Notes under the pieces: generated by a model
Seen by the model: the letters and a program-made list of their open reading frames with translations, nothing else
The model's database searches: none
Told to the model about the DNA's origin: nothing
Assembly: GCA_031271325.1 (NCBI GenBank)
Contig: JAISVY010000041.1
Span: 1 to 13,801, forward strand
Length of the DNA stretch: 13,801 nucleotides
Source of the DNA: Oscillospiraceae bacterium
Lineage (GTDB): Bacteria; Bacillota; Clostridia; Oscillospirales; UBA929
Reading direction: 5' to 3'
Program-made: the position numbers and the translations under genes
In this document: positions 4,463 to 10,419 of the stretch, piece by piece
Position numbering within the stretch: the stretch's first letter is position 1
Layout: each line of letters opens with the position of its first letter

Positions 4463-6192
4463 AGGCGCACCGTCCTTCCTTTTGGTAGCCCCTCCGTGAA
4501 GGGGACAATTTTACCGTCATTACTGTCATTACTGTCAGAGCCTAGTATTTGCAACGGTTTCGGCATGACAGTAACCATGACAGTAGATTCTTTACCGTCA
4601 TTTACCGTCATACTACTGTCATGCCCTAAAGCCTTGGTATTACTGGAGTTATGACGGTATGACAGTAATGACGGTAATTTTTCTCTACCGAAGGAGAGGT
4701 AACTTCCTCCCATCGTGTGCCGTCTTTCGGTGAATACCCCGACCGCTTCTAAGTTGCTTTTGATTCCGTTTATCCGCTTGCCCAAACGTGCGGGAGCATC
4801 AGGGAACGCTTTGCTTTTGACGCTGATATTGTGATCGGCGGCGATGGCTGACAGCTCCCGGTAAAGCTCCGCGACTGTACCGTCCCACGCAGACCGACCA
4901 CGCATGAACTCAACGATCAGCGTTGCGACGGGATCGGAGTTGATGGCTTCGGTATTTTGGCTCTCCCGGTTGGCGTCGTATTCTTCAAGAAAGCGCCGTC
5001 CACGCCCGCCCAGCGCCTCGCCTATGGCGTACCCCCAGCGGGTGAAGTCTGCCATACGGTATAGTCTGTCGAGCCTGACAGACGGGTAAATCCGCATAGC
5101 GGCCGACAGGGTATCCAGTATCCCGCCCAGAATCGCGGGGCGGTCTTCTTGAAACGCCCTTTGTATTTCCGACAGCTCCCGGCGTTCTGTGTCGCTGATC
5201 CTCTCCAGCTCAACCAACAGTGAGCGGTCAAGCAGGTCTGGGCGGGTCGCTACGTTGTTAATGCCGTTTATAGCCAAACACCGCTGAAAGGTAAATATGT
5301 GGTCGTCTGCGTTGGTGAACAGCTTGCGTTGTTGAATCCCCCCGCCGGTGATTGCCCGGCACAGGGTGTCGCTCATTTCCTCGTTGATGTGGCTGACGTT
5401 ATCAAACGGGAGAAAATAGTGCTGCTGGAGGTTGACCGCCATTGTTCGCGGGTCGGACTGGAGCGTCAAGGTTTCCAGCGCGGAGGGGTCTATAAGGGTC
5501 TTCAACAACCCGCAAGCCGTGCTTTTCGCTGCGCCCTTTTCACCGTAAAATATCGGCATCGGGTGGGGGATTCCGGGGATAAAGCAGCTCACCAGCCAGC
5601 AGAGGAATAGGGTGCGCTGATCCTTTAGGTTGATGTGCCGCGCTATCTTTCTGACGTCGCCGCCCGGCTGCGGGAGGGGTTGCGCGGCTTGGTGGCGGTA
5701 TCGGGTGAACAGGATCGGCGGGCTGTCGCTGACCGCCCATCCGTCGGAGGTGATCTTGACGGCTTGCCATTGCTCATTCGTGAGGTCGTACCAGAAAGCT
5801 CCGTCCCGCTCGGCAACCCGGGTCGATAACTGTATCGTGTTTGGGTCGTCAAACCGCGCCTTGGCGGACAGGACGGTCAAGACTTGAACGACGGCATCAT
5901 TATTGATAGCCCTGCCGGTTTCCCGGTAGTAAAGCCCGCTAAGCCATGTCTTAAAATCCCGCCCTTCGAGCTGCCATATCTCCGTATGACCGCAAGCCGG
6001 GATTGTGGAATAAAGCTCATTTTCAGTGGTGCGGAAGAAGCTGGCTCCGCTGGCGTCAACGAGCTGCAAAAGGTGCTCCGCCTGCGTGGTTTTCTTTTTC
6101 TCCGGCTCCTCCGCTGGCGCCGCCCCCGTCATGATCTCATCATCCGGCGGCATCTGTTCCCGCAGCGCCTTGACCAACTCTGCTTGATTCAA
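4459..6192 (-). CDS. AAA+/SF3-like replicative helicase of the element
   Basis: About 577 residues from the TTG at 6192, which has AGGAGGT 8 bases upstream. ATG 6249 would add 19 residues but lacks a site and lengthens the overlap with the primase. Residues 217-225 (GEKGAAKST) are the Walker A loop. YFLPFDN near 259-265 gives Walker B, CLAINGINN near 305 sensor 1, and RPDLLDRSLLV near 317-327 the arginine finger. This layout fits phage and plasmid replication helicases that assemble at their own origin. The N-terminal 200 residues show no primase signature. The C-terminal 60 residues are low-complexity (SSMTVNDGK, SDSNDSNDGK) because the DNA there carries a dense repeat array. Confidence 0.85.
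   Translation of the reverse strand: MNQAELVKALREQMPPDDEIMTGAAPAEEPEKKKTTQAEHLLQLVDASGASFFRTTENELYSTIPACGHTEIWQLEGRDFKTWLSGLYYRETGRAINNDAVVQVLTVLSAKARFDDPNTIQLSTRVAERDGAFWYDLTNEQWQAVKITSDGWAVSDSPPILFTRYRHQAAQPLPQPGGDVRKIARHINLKDQRTLFLCWLVSCFIPGIPHPMPIFYGEKGAAKSTACGLLKTLIDPSALETLTLQSDPRTMAVNLQQHYFLPFDNVSHINEEMSDTLCRAITGGGIQQRKLFTNADDHIFTFQRCLAINGINNVATRPDLLDRSLLVELERISDTERRELSEIQRAFQEDRPAILGGILDTLSAAMRIYPSVRLDRLYRMADFTRWGYAIGEALGGRGRRFLEEYDANRESQNTEAINSDPVATLIVEFMRGRSAWDGTVAELYRELSAIAADHNISVKSKAFPDAPARLGKRINGIKSNLEAVGVFTERRHTMGGSYLSFGREKLPSLLSYRHNSSNTKALGHDSSMTVNDGKESTVMVTVMPKPLQILGSDSNDSNDGKIVPFTEGLPKGRTVRL
4512..4676. repeat. Iteron array TACYGTCA (11 copies), candidate replication origin
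   Basis: Exact TACYGTCA copies on the plus strand start at 4512, 4521, 4530, 4593, 4603 and 4614. Inverse copies (TGACRGTA) start at 4566, 4578, 4652, 4660 and 4669. Two outer triplets with 8-9 bp spacing (4512-4537 and 4652-4676) face each other in opposite orientation, flanking a mixed central group. The array lies wholly inside the helicase reading frame, is less GC-rich than its surroundings, and dictates an odd low-complexity protein tail. Origins embedded in or beside the initiator or helicase gene are known in phage lambda (O gene) and staphylococcal islands (next to rep). I infer that this is where the helicase or an initiator loads. Confidence 0.75.
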
Positions 6193-6778
6193 GCCGCGCC
6201 ACCTCCTCTTTCCATCCAGTGTAAAATGCGATTTGTTTCTTCGCGCCATCGGTCAATAACTGATCTAAAAGGTACTCCGTCTTGCTCAACTCCGCCGAGA
6301 CGATGGCGGCGCGTTCCGCCGCGTGGAAGTCCCCCGGGAGGACAGGCTTGTCCCGCTCGGCTCTCAAAGCCCGTTGATACCAGATGGCGGTTTTCCATGC
6401 AGCGCTTAGCCACTCCCTGAACCGCCCAGCCGCCGCCCGATCCGCTTCCCGCTGCCGTGCCGCCTCCGCTGTCTGTCGGCGCTCCTCCGGGGTTAATGGT
6501 CGATCCGGGAACAGCTCCAAGCTAAAGAGGTGATCGAGCTTTCGGGCGGCTTCCAGCGGGGAGAGCTTGTCCATCAGTGACACCAGCTTCACCGCGTCGC
6601 CGCTTTGGTTGCACCCGAAGCAGTGCCAGCGGTCGTTATGTACCCGGAAGGAGGCTGTCTTTTCCCCGTGAATCGGGCAGAGCGCAAACCCCGCCGCGTT
6701 GAACCGCACCCCATACATCGCGAGCACCGACGCGAGCGGGACGCGTTCGCGGATAGAGGGGAAGATGTCCATCATCAT
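6140..6778 (-). CDS. CHC2 zinc-finger primase-like protein without TOPRIM domain
   Basis: The protein has 212 residues. Residues 34-56 contain the CHC2 zinc finger of DnaG-type primases: Cys34, His37 (CPIHGEKTASF), Cys53 and Cys56 (WHCFGCNQSGD), followed by DAVKLV. DnaG has a TOPRIM catalytic domain after this, but here the remainder is a charged, helical stretch (EERRQTAEAARQREADRAAA) with no TOPRIM acidic motifs. It may recognise template DNA for a partner, or be a helicase cofactor. It starts at ATG 6778, overlapping the excisionase-like gene (ATGA), and its end overlaps the helicase start by 53 bases. Confidence 0.85.
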   Translation of the reverse strand: MMMDIFPSIRERVPLASVLAMYGVRFNAAGFALCPIHGEKTASFRVHNDRWHCFGCNQSGDAVKLVSLMDKLSPLEAARKLDHLFSLELFPDRPLTPEERRQTAEAARQREADRAAAGRFREWLSAAWKTAIWYQRALRAERDKPVLPGDFHAAERAAIVSAELSKTEYLLDQLLTDGAKKQIAFYTGWKEEVARLESSRVGQGAAGTDAAG

Positions 6779-6987
6779 GCCGTCTTGGTGTTTTTGGAGA
6801 TCCACCGCTCCAGCGCGTCCTTCGGGACGACAAGCCGGGTGCCGATGGCGAGCCGTGGAAAACCTTCCGAGTTTACGAGAGCATACGCCGTGGCGCGGGA
6901 AATGCCGAGGATCGCGGCGACCTCCGGGACACGCAAGCAAGCGGGCGCGGTTTCAAGGGTTGCGGGGCGTGTGGTTGTCTGTGCCAT
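6775..6987 (-). CDS. Excisionase-like helix-turn-helix protein
   Basis: A 70-residue protein with one winged-helix-like HTH (residues 18-64): LRVPEVAAILGISRATAYALVNSEG, then a wing with PRLAIGTRLVVPKDALERWI. This is the HTH_17/excisionase signature seen in Xis, AlpA-like and transposon regulators. Such proteins bend att DNA during excision and often regulate early genes. GGAGGT lies 6 bases before ATG 6987. It is first in the leftward replication group, opposite the repressor, as Xis/AlpA is in phage satellites. Whether it acts as directionality factor, activator or both cannot be told. Confidence 0.85.
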   Translation of the reverse strand: MAQTTTRPATLETAPACLRVPEVAAILGISRATAYALVNSEGFPRLAIGTRLVVPKDALERWISKNTKTA

Positions 6988-7003
6988 GATAATACCTCCA
7001 TGT

Positions 7004-7043
7004 TAATATAATTGAGCTATTTGTTTTCGTGTCAATTATATTA
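7004..7043. promoter_or_regulatory. Perfect 12-bp inverted repeat over the leftward promoter
   Basis: TAATATAATTGA (7004-7015) and TCAATTATATTA (7032-7043) are exact inverted copies with 16 bases between them. The right arm covers the -10 of the xis-like gene promoter. Because that arm lies upstream of the expected RNA start, it should act as DNA, as an operator, rather than as an RNA hairpin. It is a candidate site for the XRE repressor or for autoregulation by the HTH protein. Confidence 0.55.
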
Positions 7044-7063
7044 CGCCTTATAACGCAAGTCAA
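7035..7063 (-). promoter_or_regulatory. Leftward promoter of the replication module
   Basis: On the minus strand TTGACT (7063-7058), 17 bases, TATAAT (7040-7035) is a near-perfect sigma-A promoter reading into the xis-like gene at 6987. Two more TTGACA hexamers on the same strand (7092-7087 and 7035-7030) have weaker -10 partners and may be alternatives or operator parts. Initiation near 7028 would give a leader of about 40 bases. Confidence 0.75.
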
Positions 7064-7109
7064 GTATTATTTTGTCTTTCGCGTGATGTCAATTTATTTT
7101 ACGTTTTTA

Positions 7110-7138
7110 TTGACGCATTTAATCTGCCGTGTTATACT
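7110..7138 (+). promoter_or_regulatory. Rightward promoter of the repressor (and probably integrase)
   Basis: TTGACG (7110-7115), 17 bases, TATACT (7133-7138). Initiation near 7145 leaves a leader of only about 14 bases, just containing the AAGGGG ribosome-binding site (7145-7150). The divergent arrangement with the leftward promoter, separated by under 50 bp between -35 elements, is the classic immunity-region layout. Confidence 0.75.
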
Positions 7139-7158
7139 GTGTCTAAGGGGTGTTGAAA

Positions 7159-7863
7159 ATGGAATTCAAGGATAGGGTGAGAAGCCTTCGGCGTGAGCAT
7201 AACATCACAACGACCGAACTTGCCGCACACTTCGGAAAATCAGATACGGCTATCCGCATGTGGGAAACCGGCAGATCAAAGCCGGATGCCGACACGCTGA
7301 TTAAACTTGCTAAATACTTTGAATGTACAACGGATTATCTGTTGGGGGTATCCAACGATGAATCAATCGAAAGTGTTCATGCGAAGCAGGATCTTCTTGT
7401 TGAATTTTGGGACTGCTTATCTAAAACAGGAAAAGAAGAATCTGTGCTTTCTTGCCTTAATTTAATTTTATGGCATAACCTCAGAACAATTGATACTGAA
7501 ACTGGACAAAACACTGTCGATGTATTTTTTGGTATTCTTAATAATCTTGCACGCGCGGCTGATTATGATTTAGGATTTGTAGATTCTTTGTATAAAACGC
7601 GCAATGTTAATATTTCTGAATATTCAGAATTGGCTAAATCTTTAGAGGTGGTAAAAAGAGCAACAGAAGGTATCGTAGAACTATACTTTTCTCAACGCCT
7701 GTTAGCTTTAGAAACGGTAGTAAAGAGTTTTGCTAGCAGTAACGAAGATGTAGCAACAATAGAAAATATATCTAGTATGCTTCGCAAGGACGTCAACGCT
7801 TCGAATGCTCTAGCAAAATTTAATCTTGCATTCGAAGATATGATTAAGCATGGAATGGTATAA
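7159..7863 (+). CDS. XRE-family repressor of the element
   Basis: 234 residues from ATG 7159 (AAGGGG 8 bases upstream; a GTG at 7150 is part of that site). Residues 2-65 are an XRE/Cro-CI helix-turn-helix: FKDRVRSLRREHNITTTELAAHFGKSDTAIRMWETGRSKPD, ending in the common DYLLGVS. The remaining 170 residues are helical with no LexA-type Ser-Lys protease motif visible, so release probably depends on a partner protein rather than RecA self-cleavage, as for Stl of phage satellites. DNA from about 7380 to 7860 is clearly more AT-rich than the HTH part and all neighbours, suggesting a swapped sensing domain. The integrase starts 13 bases later, so both are probably co-transcribed. Confidence 0.85.
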   Translation: MEFKDRVRSLRREHNITTTELAAHFGKSDTAIRMWETGRSKPDADTLIKLAKYFECTTDYLLGVSNDESIESVHAKQDLLVEFWDCLSKTGKEESVLSCLNLILWHNLRTIDTETGQNTVDVFFGILNNLARAADYDLGFVDSLYKTRNVNISEYSELAKSLEVVKRATEGIVELYFSQRLLALETVVKSFASSNEDVATIENISSMLRKDVNASNALAKFNLAFEDMIKHGMV

Positions 7864-7876
7864 AGAGGTGACCCCT

Positions 7877-9061
7877 ATGCCGACGCGCAAGAATAGCCGC
7901 GCCGCTTCCGGCTCCGGCACGATTCGCCAGCGTCCCGGCGGACGTTGGGAGGGTCGTTATACCGTTGGCCGCGATCCGGGCACGGGGAAACAGAAGCAAA
8001 AGAGCATATACGGCGATACGCAAAGAGAAGTCCGGCAAAAGCTGGCACGGATTACCGCCGATGTGGACAACGGCACCTATACAGACCCGTCCAAACTGAC
8101 CGTCGGCGCATGGCTGGACATCTGGCTTGCGGAATACATCGGCAACGTGAAGCCGTTCACAGTCGCGTCTTACAACACGCAGGGCAGGGTACACATAAAG
8201 CCCGCATTGGGCGCGGTAAAGCTATCCGCGCTGAACACGCACACCATACAGGCATTCTACAACAAGCTCCATAGGGGATCAGACGGCAAGCCTGGATTGT
8301 CCCCAAAGACAGTCAAAAACATTCACGGCGTTCTGCACAAAGCATTGGCTCAAGCCGTAAAGCTGGGATATCTCAAGTACAACCCTTCGGACGCTTGCGC
8401 CCTGCCCCGATGGGAGCGCAAAGAAATAAAGCCCCTGGAAGAAGCGGACACCGTCGCTTTCCTAAAGGCTGTGCAGGGGCATAAATTCGAGTTGGTTTAC
8501 ATCGTGGATTTGTTCACGGGAATGCGGCAAGGAGAAATCTTAGGGCTTCAATGGTCGGCTGTGGACTTTGACGCCGGGACGATTACCATAAGCAAGCAGC
8601 TTCAAAAGGAAAAGAAAAAAGGCGGGCAATACTACCTTGCCACCATCAAGAATGAGAGAACCCGCCGCATCGCCCCCGCGCCCTCGATCATGGGGCTATT
8701 GCGCAAGCGTAAGGTTGAACAGGCTGAATGCCGTCTAAAGGCTGGGGCGGCGTGGGACAACAGCATGAACCTTGTTTTCACAAACGAGATAGGCGGGCAC
8801 TTGGCGCACGTCACGGTCTATAACAATTTCAAGCGAATCGTCGCTGCGCTGGGTATCCCTGAGAGCCGCTTCCACGATCTGCGCCACTCTTACGCGGTCG
8901 CCGCTTTGCAATCCGGGGACGACGTAAAATCGGTACAGGAAACCCTCGGGCACCATACCGCCGCATTCACACTAGACGTGTACGGTCACGTTTCCGAGCG
9001 GATGAGGAAGGAGAGTGCGGCGCGGATGGAGGCATACTACGCAAGCGTTTCAAAGCTGTAA
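7877..9061 (+). CDS. int: Tyrosine-type site-specific integrase
   Basis: The protein has 394 residues from ATG 7877, preceded by AGAGGTG; the in-frame ATG at 7850 lies inside the repressor gene. The N-terminal region (about 12-65) fits the arm-binding AP2-like domain (SGTIRQRPGGRWEGRYTVG). Residues 73-170 form the SAM-like core-binding domain. The catalytic domain has Arg217 (TGMRQGEILGL), Lys258 (TIKNERTRR), His333-x-x-Arg336 (FHDLRHSYA), His359 (LGHHT) and the nucleophile Tyr369 (DVYGHV). All are present, so the enzyme should be active. It lies 78 bp from the 3' end of tRNA-Ser, its presumed attachment site, and reads toward it. Confidence 0.96.
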   Translation: MPTRKNSRAASGSGTIRQRPGGRWEGRYTVGRDPGTGKQKQKSIYGDTQREVRQKLARITADVDNGTYTDPSKLTVGAWLDIWLAEYIGNVKPFTVASYNTQGRVHIKPALGAVKLSALNTHTIQAFYNKLHRGSDGKPGLSPKTVKNIHGVLHKALAQAVKLGYLKYNPSDACALPRWERKEIKPLEEADTVAFLKAVQGHKFELVYIVDLFTGMRQGEILGLQWSAVDFDAGTITISKQLQKEKKKGGQYYLATIKNERTRRIAPAPSIMGLLRKRKVEQAECRLKAGAAWDNSMNLVFTNEIGGHLAHVTVYNNFKRIVAALGIPESRFHDLRHSYAVAALQSGDDVKSVQETLGHHTAAFTLDVYGHVSERMRKESAARMEAYYASVSKL

Positions 9062-9081
9062 AGGGTAAATTAAAGGGTAAA
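9059..9081. repeat. Direct repeat TAAAGGGTAAA x2, possible integrase arm sites
   Basis: Two exact 11-mers start at 9059 and 9071 (12-bp period). The first includes the integrase stop codon. Direct repeats between int and the attachment core often serve as arm-type integrase sites. Only two copies are seen, so this reading is tentative. Confidence 0.4.
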
Positions 9082-9105
9082 CCGCCATTTTCATCACATG
9101 AGAAA

Positions 9106-9132
9106 AGCCTGCAACCCTTGTGGTTACAGGCT
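9106..9132 (-). terminator. Terminator of the tRNA-Ser transcript
   Basis: AGCCTG/CAGGCT plus AACC/GGTT form an 11-step stem with one mismatch and a 5-base loop. In the leftward direction the stem is followed by TTTT (9106-9103), fitting termination just after the tRNA (3' end at 9140). It may also slow rightward transcripts leaving the integrase gene, although on that side there is only a short T-rich stretch. Confidence 0.6.
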
Positions 9133-9139
9133 TCCTTCG

Positions 9140-9230
9140 TGGCGGAGAAGGAGGGATTTGAACCCTCGCGCGCTTTAACACGCCTACGCCCTTAGCAGGG
9201 GCGCCTCTTCGGCCACTTGAGTACTTCTCC
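9140..9230 (-). tRNA. tRNA-Ser(GCT)
   Basis: On the minus strand the acceptor arms GGAGAAG (9230-9224) and CTTCTCC pair over 7 bp, followed by discriminator G and encoded CCA (9142-9140). The anticodon stem CGCCC/GGGCG surrounds CTGCTAA with anticodon GCT (plus-strand AGC, 9194-9196). A long variable arm and the T-loop TTCAAAT with GAGGG/CCCTC complete a serine tRNA. The 3' half is the probable attB/attR of the element, and the gene stays intact after integration. Confidence 0.95.
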
Positions 9231-9254
9231 GAATTGTGTCAATCCAAAAAGCTC

Positions 9255-9339
9255 CGGCTTGCGATGCCGCGGCACAACCGCCTGTTCGCAGGCGCTCCGC
9301 TCGTTCGTCTGTCGGCGAACATGGGGTTTTAGAGCTTCC
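9255..9339 (-). repeat. Dispersed intergenic repeat, copy 1
   Basis: Read leftward it starts GGAAGCTCTAAAA, continues CATGTTCGCCG and ends GCAAGCCG. It shares a start (13-base identity TTTTAGAGCTTCC on the plus strand), length (85 versus 87 bp) and end motif with 12697-12783. Inside are a perfect CGCCTG-TTCG-CAGGCG hairpin (9279-9294) and the palindrome TGCCGCGGCA. Just beyond the end comes GGAGCTTTTT (9255-9246), which can pair with AAGCTC at the start. The region 9231-9526 holds no gene, only this repeat and the tRNA promoter. Confidence 0.6.
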
Positions 9340-9371
9340 AAATCAACAAACCAATATTTAATTATGTCCGC

Positions 9372-9400
9372 ATTATACCCTATGTCCGGGGATTTGTCAA
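9372..9400 (-). promoter_or_regulatory. Consensus promoter reading toward tRNA-Ser
   Basis: On the minus strand TTGACA (9400-9395), 17 bases, TATAAT (9377-9372) is a perfect sigma-A consensus, as expected for stable RNA. Initiation near 9365 puts about 135 bases, including the dispersed repeat, ahead of the tRNA. That leader would be removed by RNase P. Confidence 0.85.
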
Positions 9401-9526
9401 TCTACGAGTTCCAAAAACTTTGTGACTTGACCCCAATTGACCGACCTCTTTAAAAAACCGACTTGACTGCTTGAGGCCACTTGTAAATCACAACCCTTCG
9501 GCAAACGCGCGAAGCCGTTGCCGCGG

Positions 9527-9961
9527 TCAGTCGCCCTTACGCCCCCCCAAAAAAACAAACCAAACCCACAGCGGCGCACCTGCGATGCCCGCCCAAAAGG
9601 CAGGGCGCGACAGCCAGTCCGGCGGCCACGACTGCCCCCAGAAGACGGCGGCAGCCACGCCGGCTGCGGCAACGGCACACACCAGCACCGCGCCGGCCGC
9701 GATGTCCTTCACCGCGCCGACCGCCGGTGAACGGTTCGGTTCGGCCACGTCGCAAAGCCGTTCCAGCGCGCTGTTGACCGCCTCCGCGCCGATAACCAGA
9801 CCGCATGCCAGCGCGAGCGCCGCCCAAGCCCAACGTTCACGCACATTGAAAAAAATCGCCGCCGCGACGACATAATACACAGCGGCGAGATGGATACGCA
9901 TATGCCGTTCGCCCCTCACCGAGCGCCACACACCGCATAACGCATAAAAAAAACTCTTCAT
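9527..9961 (-). CDS. dgkA: DgkA-type membrane kinase (diacylglycerol/undecaprenol kinase)
   Basis: 144 residues from ATG 9961, which overlaps the ybeY stop (ATGA). An integral membrane lipid kinase; Gram-positive members phosphorylate mainly undecaprenol to recycle the cell-wall carrier. Key segments: Glu60 with EAVNSALERLCDV (60-72, Asn63, Glu67) and AVGAVKDIAAGAVL (80-93, Lys85-Asp86), the ATP- and lipid-binding signature. Hydrophobic segments lie at about 24-38, 44-60, 88-108 and 121-139. The last is an extra C-terminal segment beyond the minimal three-helix core. It is last in the group; cdd and era, which follow dgkA in Bacillus, are absent here. A weak stem CGGCAA/TTGCCG (9499-9523) follows the stop. 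Confidence 0.92.
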   Translation of the reverse strand: MKSFFYALCGVWRSVRGERHMRIHLAAVYYVVAAAIFFNVRERWAWAALALACGLVIGAEAVNSALERLCDVAEPNRSPAVGAVKDIAAGAVLVCAVAAAGVAAAVFWGQSWPPDWLSRPAFWAGIAGAPLWVWFVFLGGRKGD

Positions 9962-10419
9962 CGGGAAAGCCCCAATTTTTGCATTACGGCTTCTTCTTTG
10001 CGGCGCATCACAGCCCGCTCCCATTCCCCTTCGTGGTCGTATCCCAACAGGTGCAGAGCGCCGTGCGCCGCGAGATACGCGATTTCGCGCTCCTCCGAGT
10101 GCTGATAGGTATACGCCTGCGCCGCCGCCCGTTCGCTCGCGATGAGAATATCCCCCAAGAAAACCCTCCCGGTATCCGGGTCGGGGACGGGGATTTCGTC
10201 CGGGTGGCGCGCCGGGAAGGAGAGCACGTCGGTAACTTTGTCAACGCCGCGCCGCTCCCTGTTTACCGCGCGAATCTCCTCGTCGGTGACCATAATTACG
10301 TCCGCCATGCAGGGAAAACCGAACCGTTCGCTCTTCACGGCAACCCTCACGGCACGCCGCAGCAGCGGCGCGTATTCATCGTCTCCGGCGGCGCTAACCC
10401 GCACGCGGCAGAGCGTCAT
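9958..10419 (-). CDS. ybeY: YbeY endoribonuclease / rRNA maturation factor
   Basis: A 153-residue zinc-dependent protein needed for 16S rRNA 3'-end maturation and ribosome quality control. The zinc motif HGALHLLGYDHE provides His119, His123 and His129. The upstream NRERRGVDKVTDVLSFP (53-69) and FLGDILI are also family signatures. Length is normal. GGAGGG precedes ATG 10419. The start overlaps the phoH stop and the stop overlaps dgkA, so the three genes are translationally coupled. Confidence 0.96.
   Translation of the reverse strand: MTLCRVRVSAAGDDEYAPLLRRAVRVAVKSERFGFPCMADVIMVTDEEIRAVNRERRGVDKVTDVLSFPARHPDEIPVPDPDTGRVFLGDILIASERAAAQAYTYQHSEEREIAYLAAHGALHLLGYDHEGEWERAVMRRKEEAVMQKLGLSR

Larger units (their letters stand above)
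1..9142. mobile_element. Integrated phage-satellite-like or prophage-like element, right part
   Basis: The region from the left edge to the 3' end of the tRNA-Ser gene holds a tyrosine integrase next to the tRNA, a divergent XRE-repressor/excisionase pair, a primase-helicase replication module with an embedded repeat array, a VRR-NUC nuclease, a sigma factor and a toxin-antitoxin cassette. Tyrosine integrases commonly insert elements at tRNA 3' ends, so I place the right boundary within the tRNA 3' part (about 9140-9180). The order int-repressor | xis-primase-helicase-ori recalls phage-inducible chromosomal islands. No terminase, capsid, portal, tail, relaxase or coupling-protein gene is visible. 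The left boundary and partner att site are outside the window, so element class and length cannot be decided here. Confidence 0.8.
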
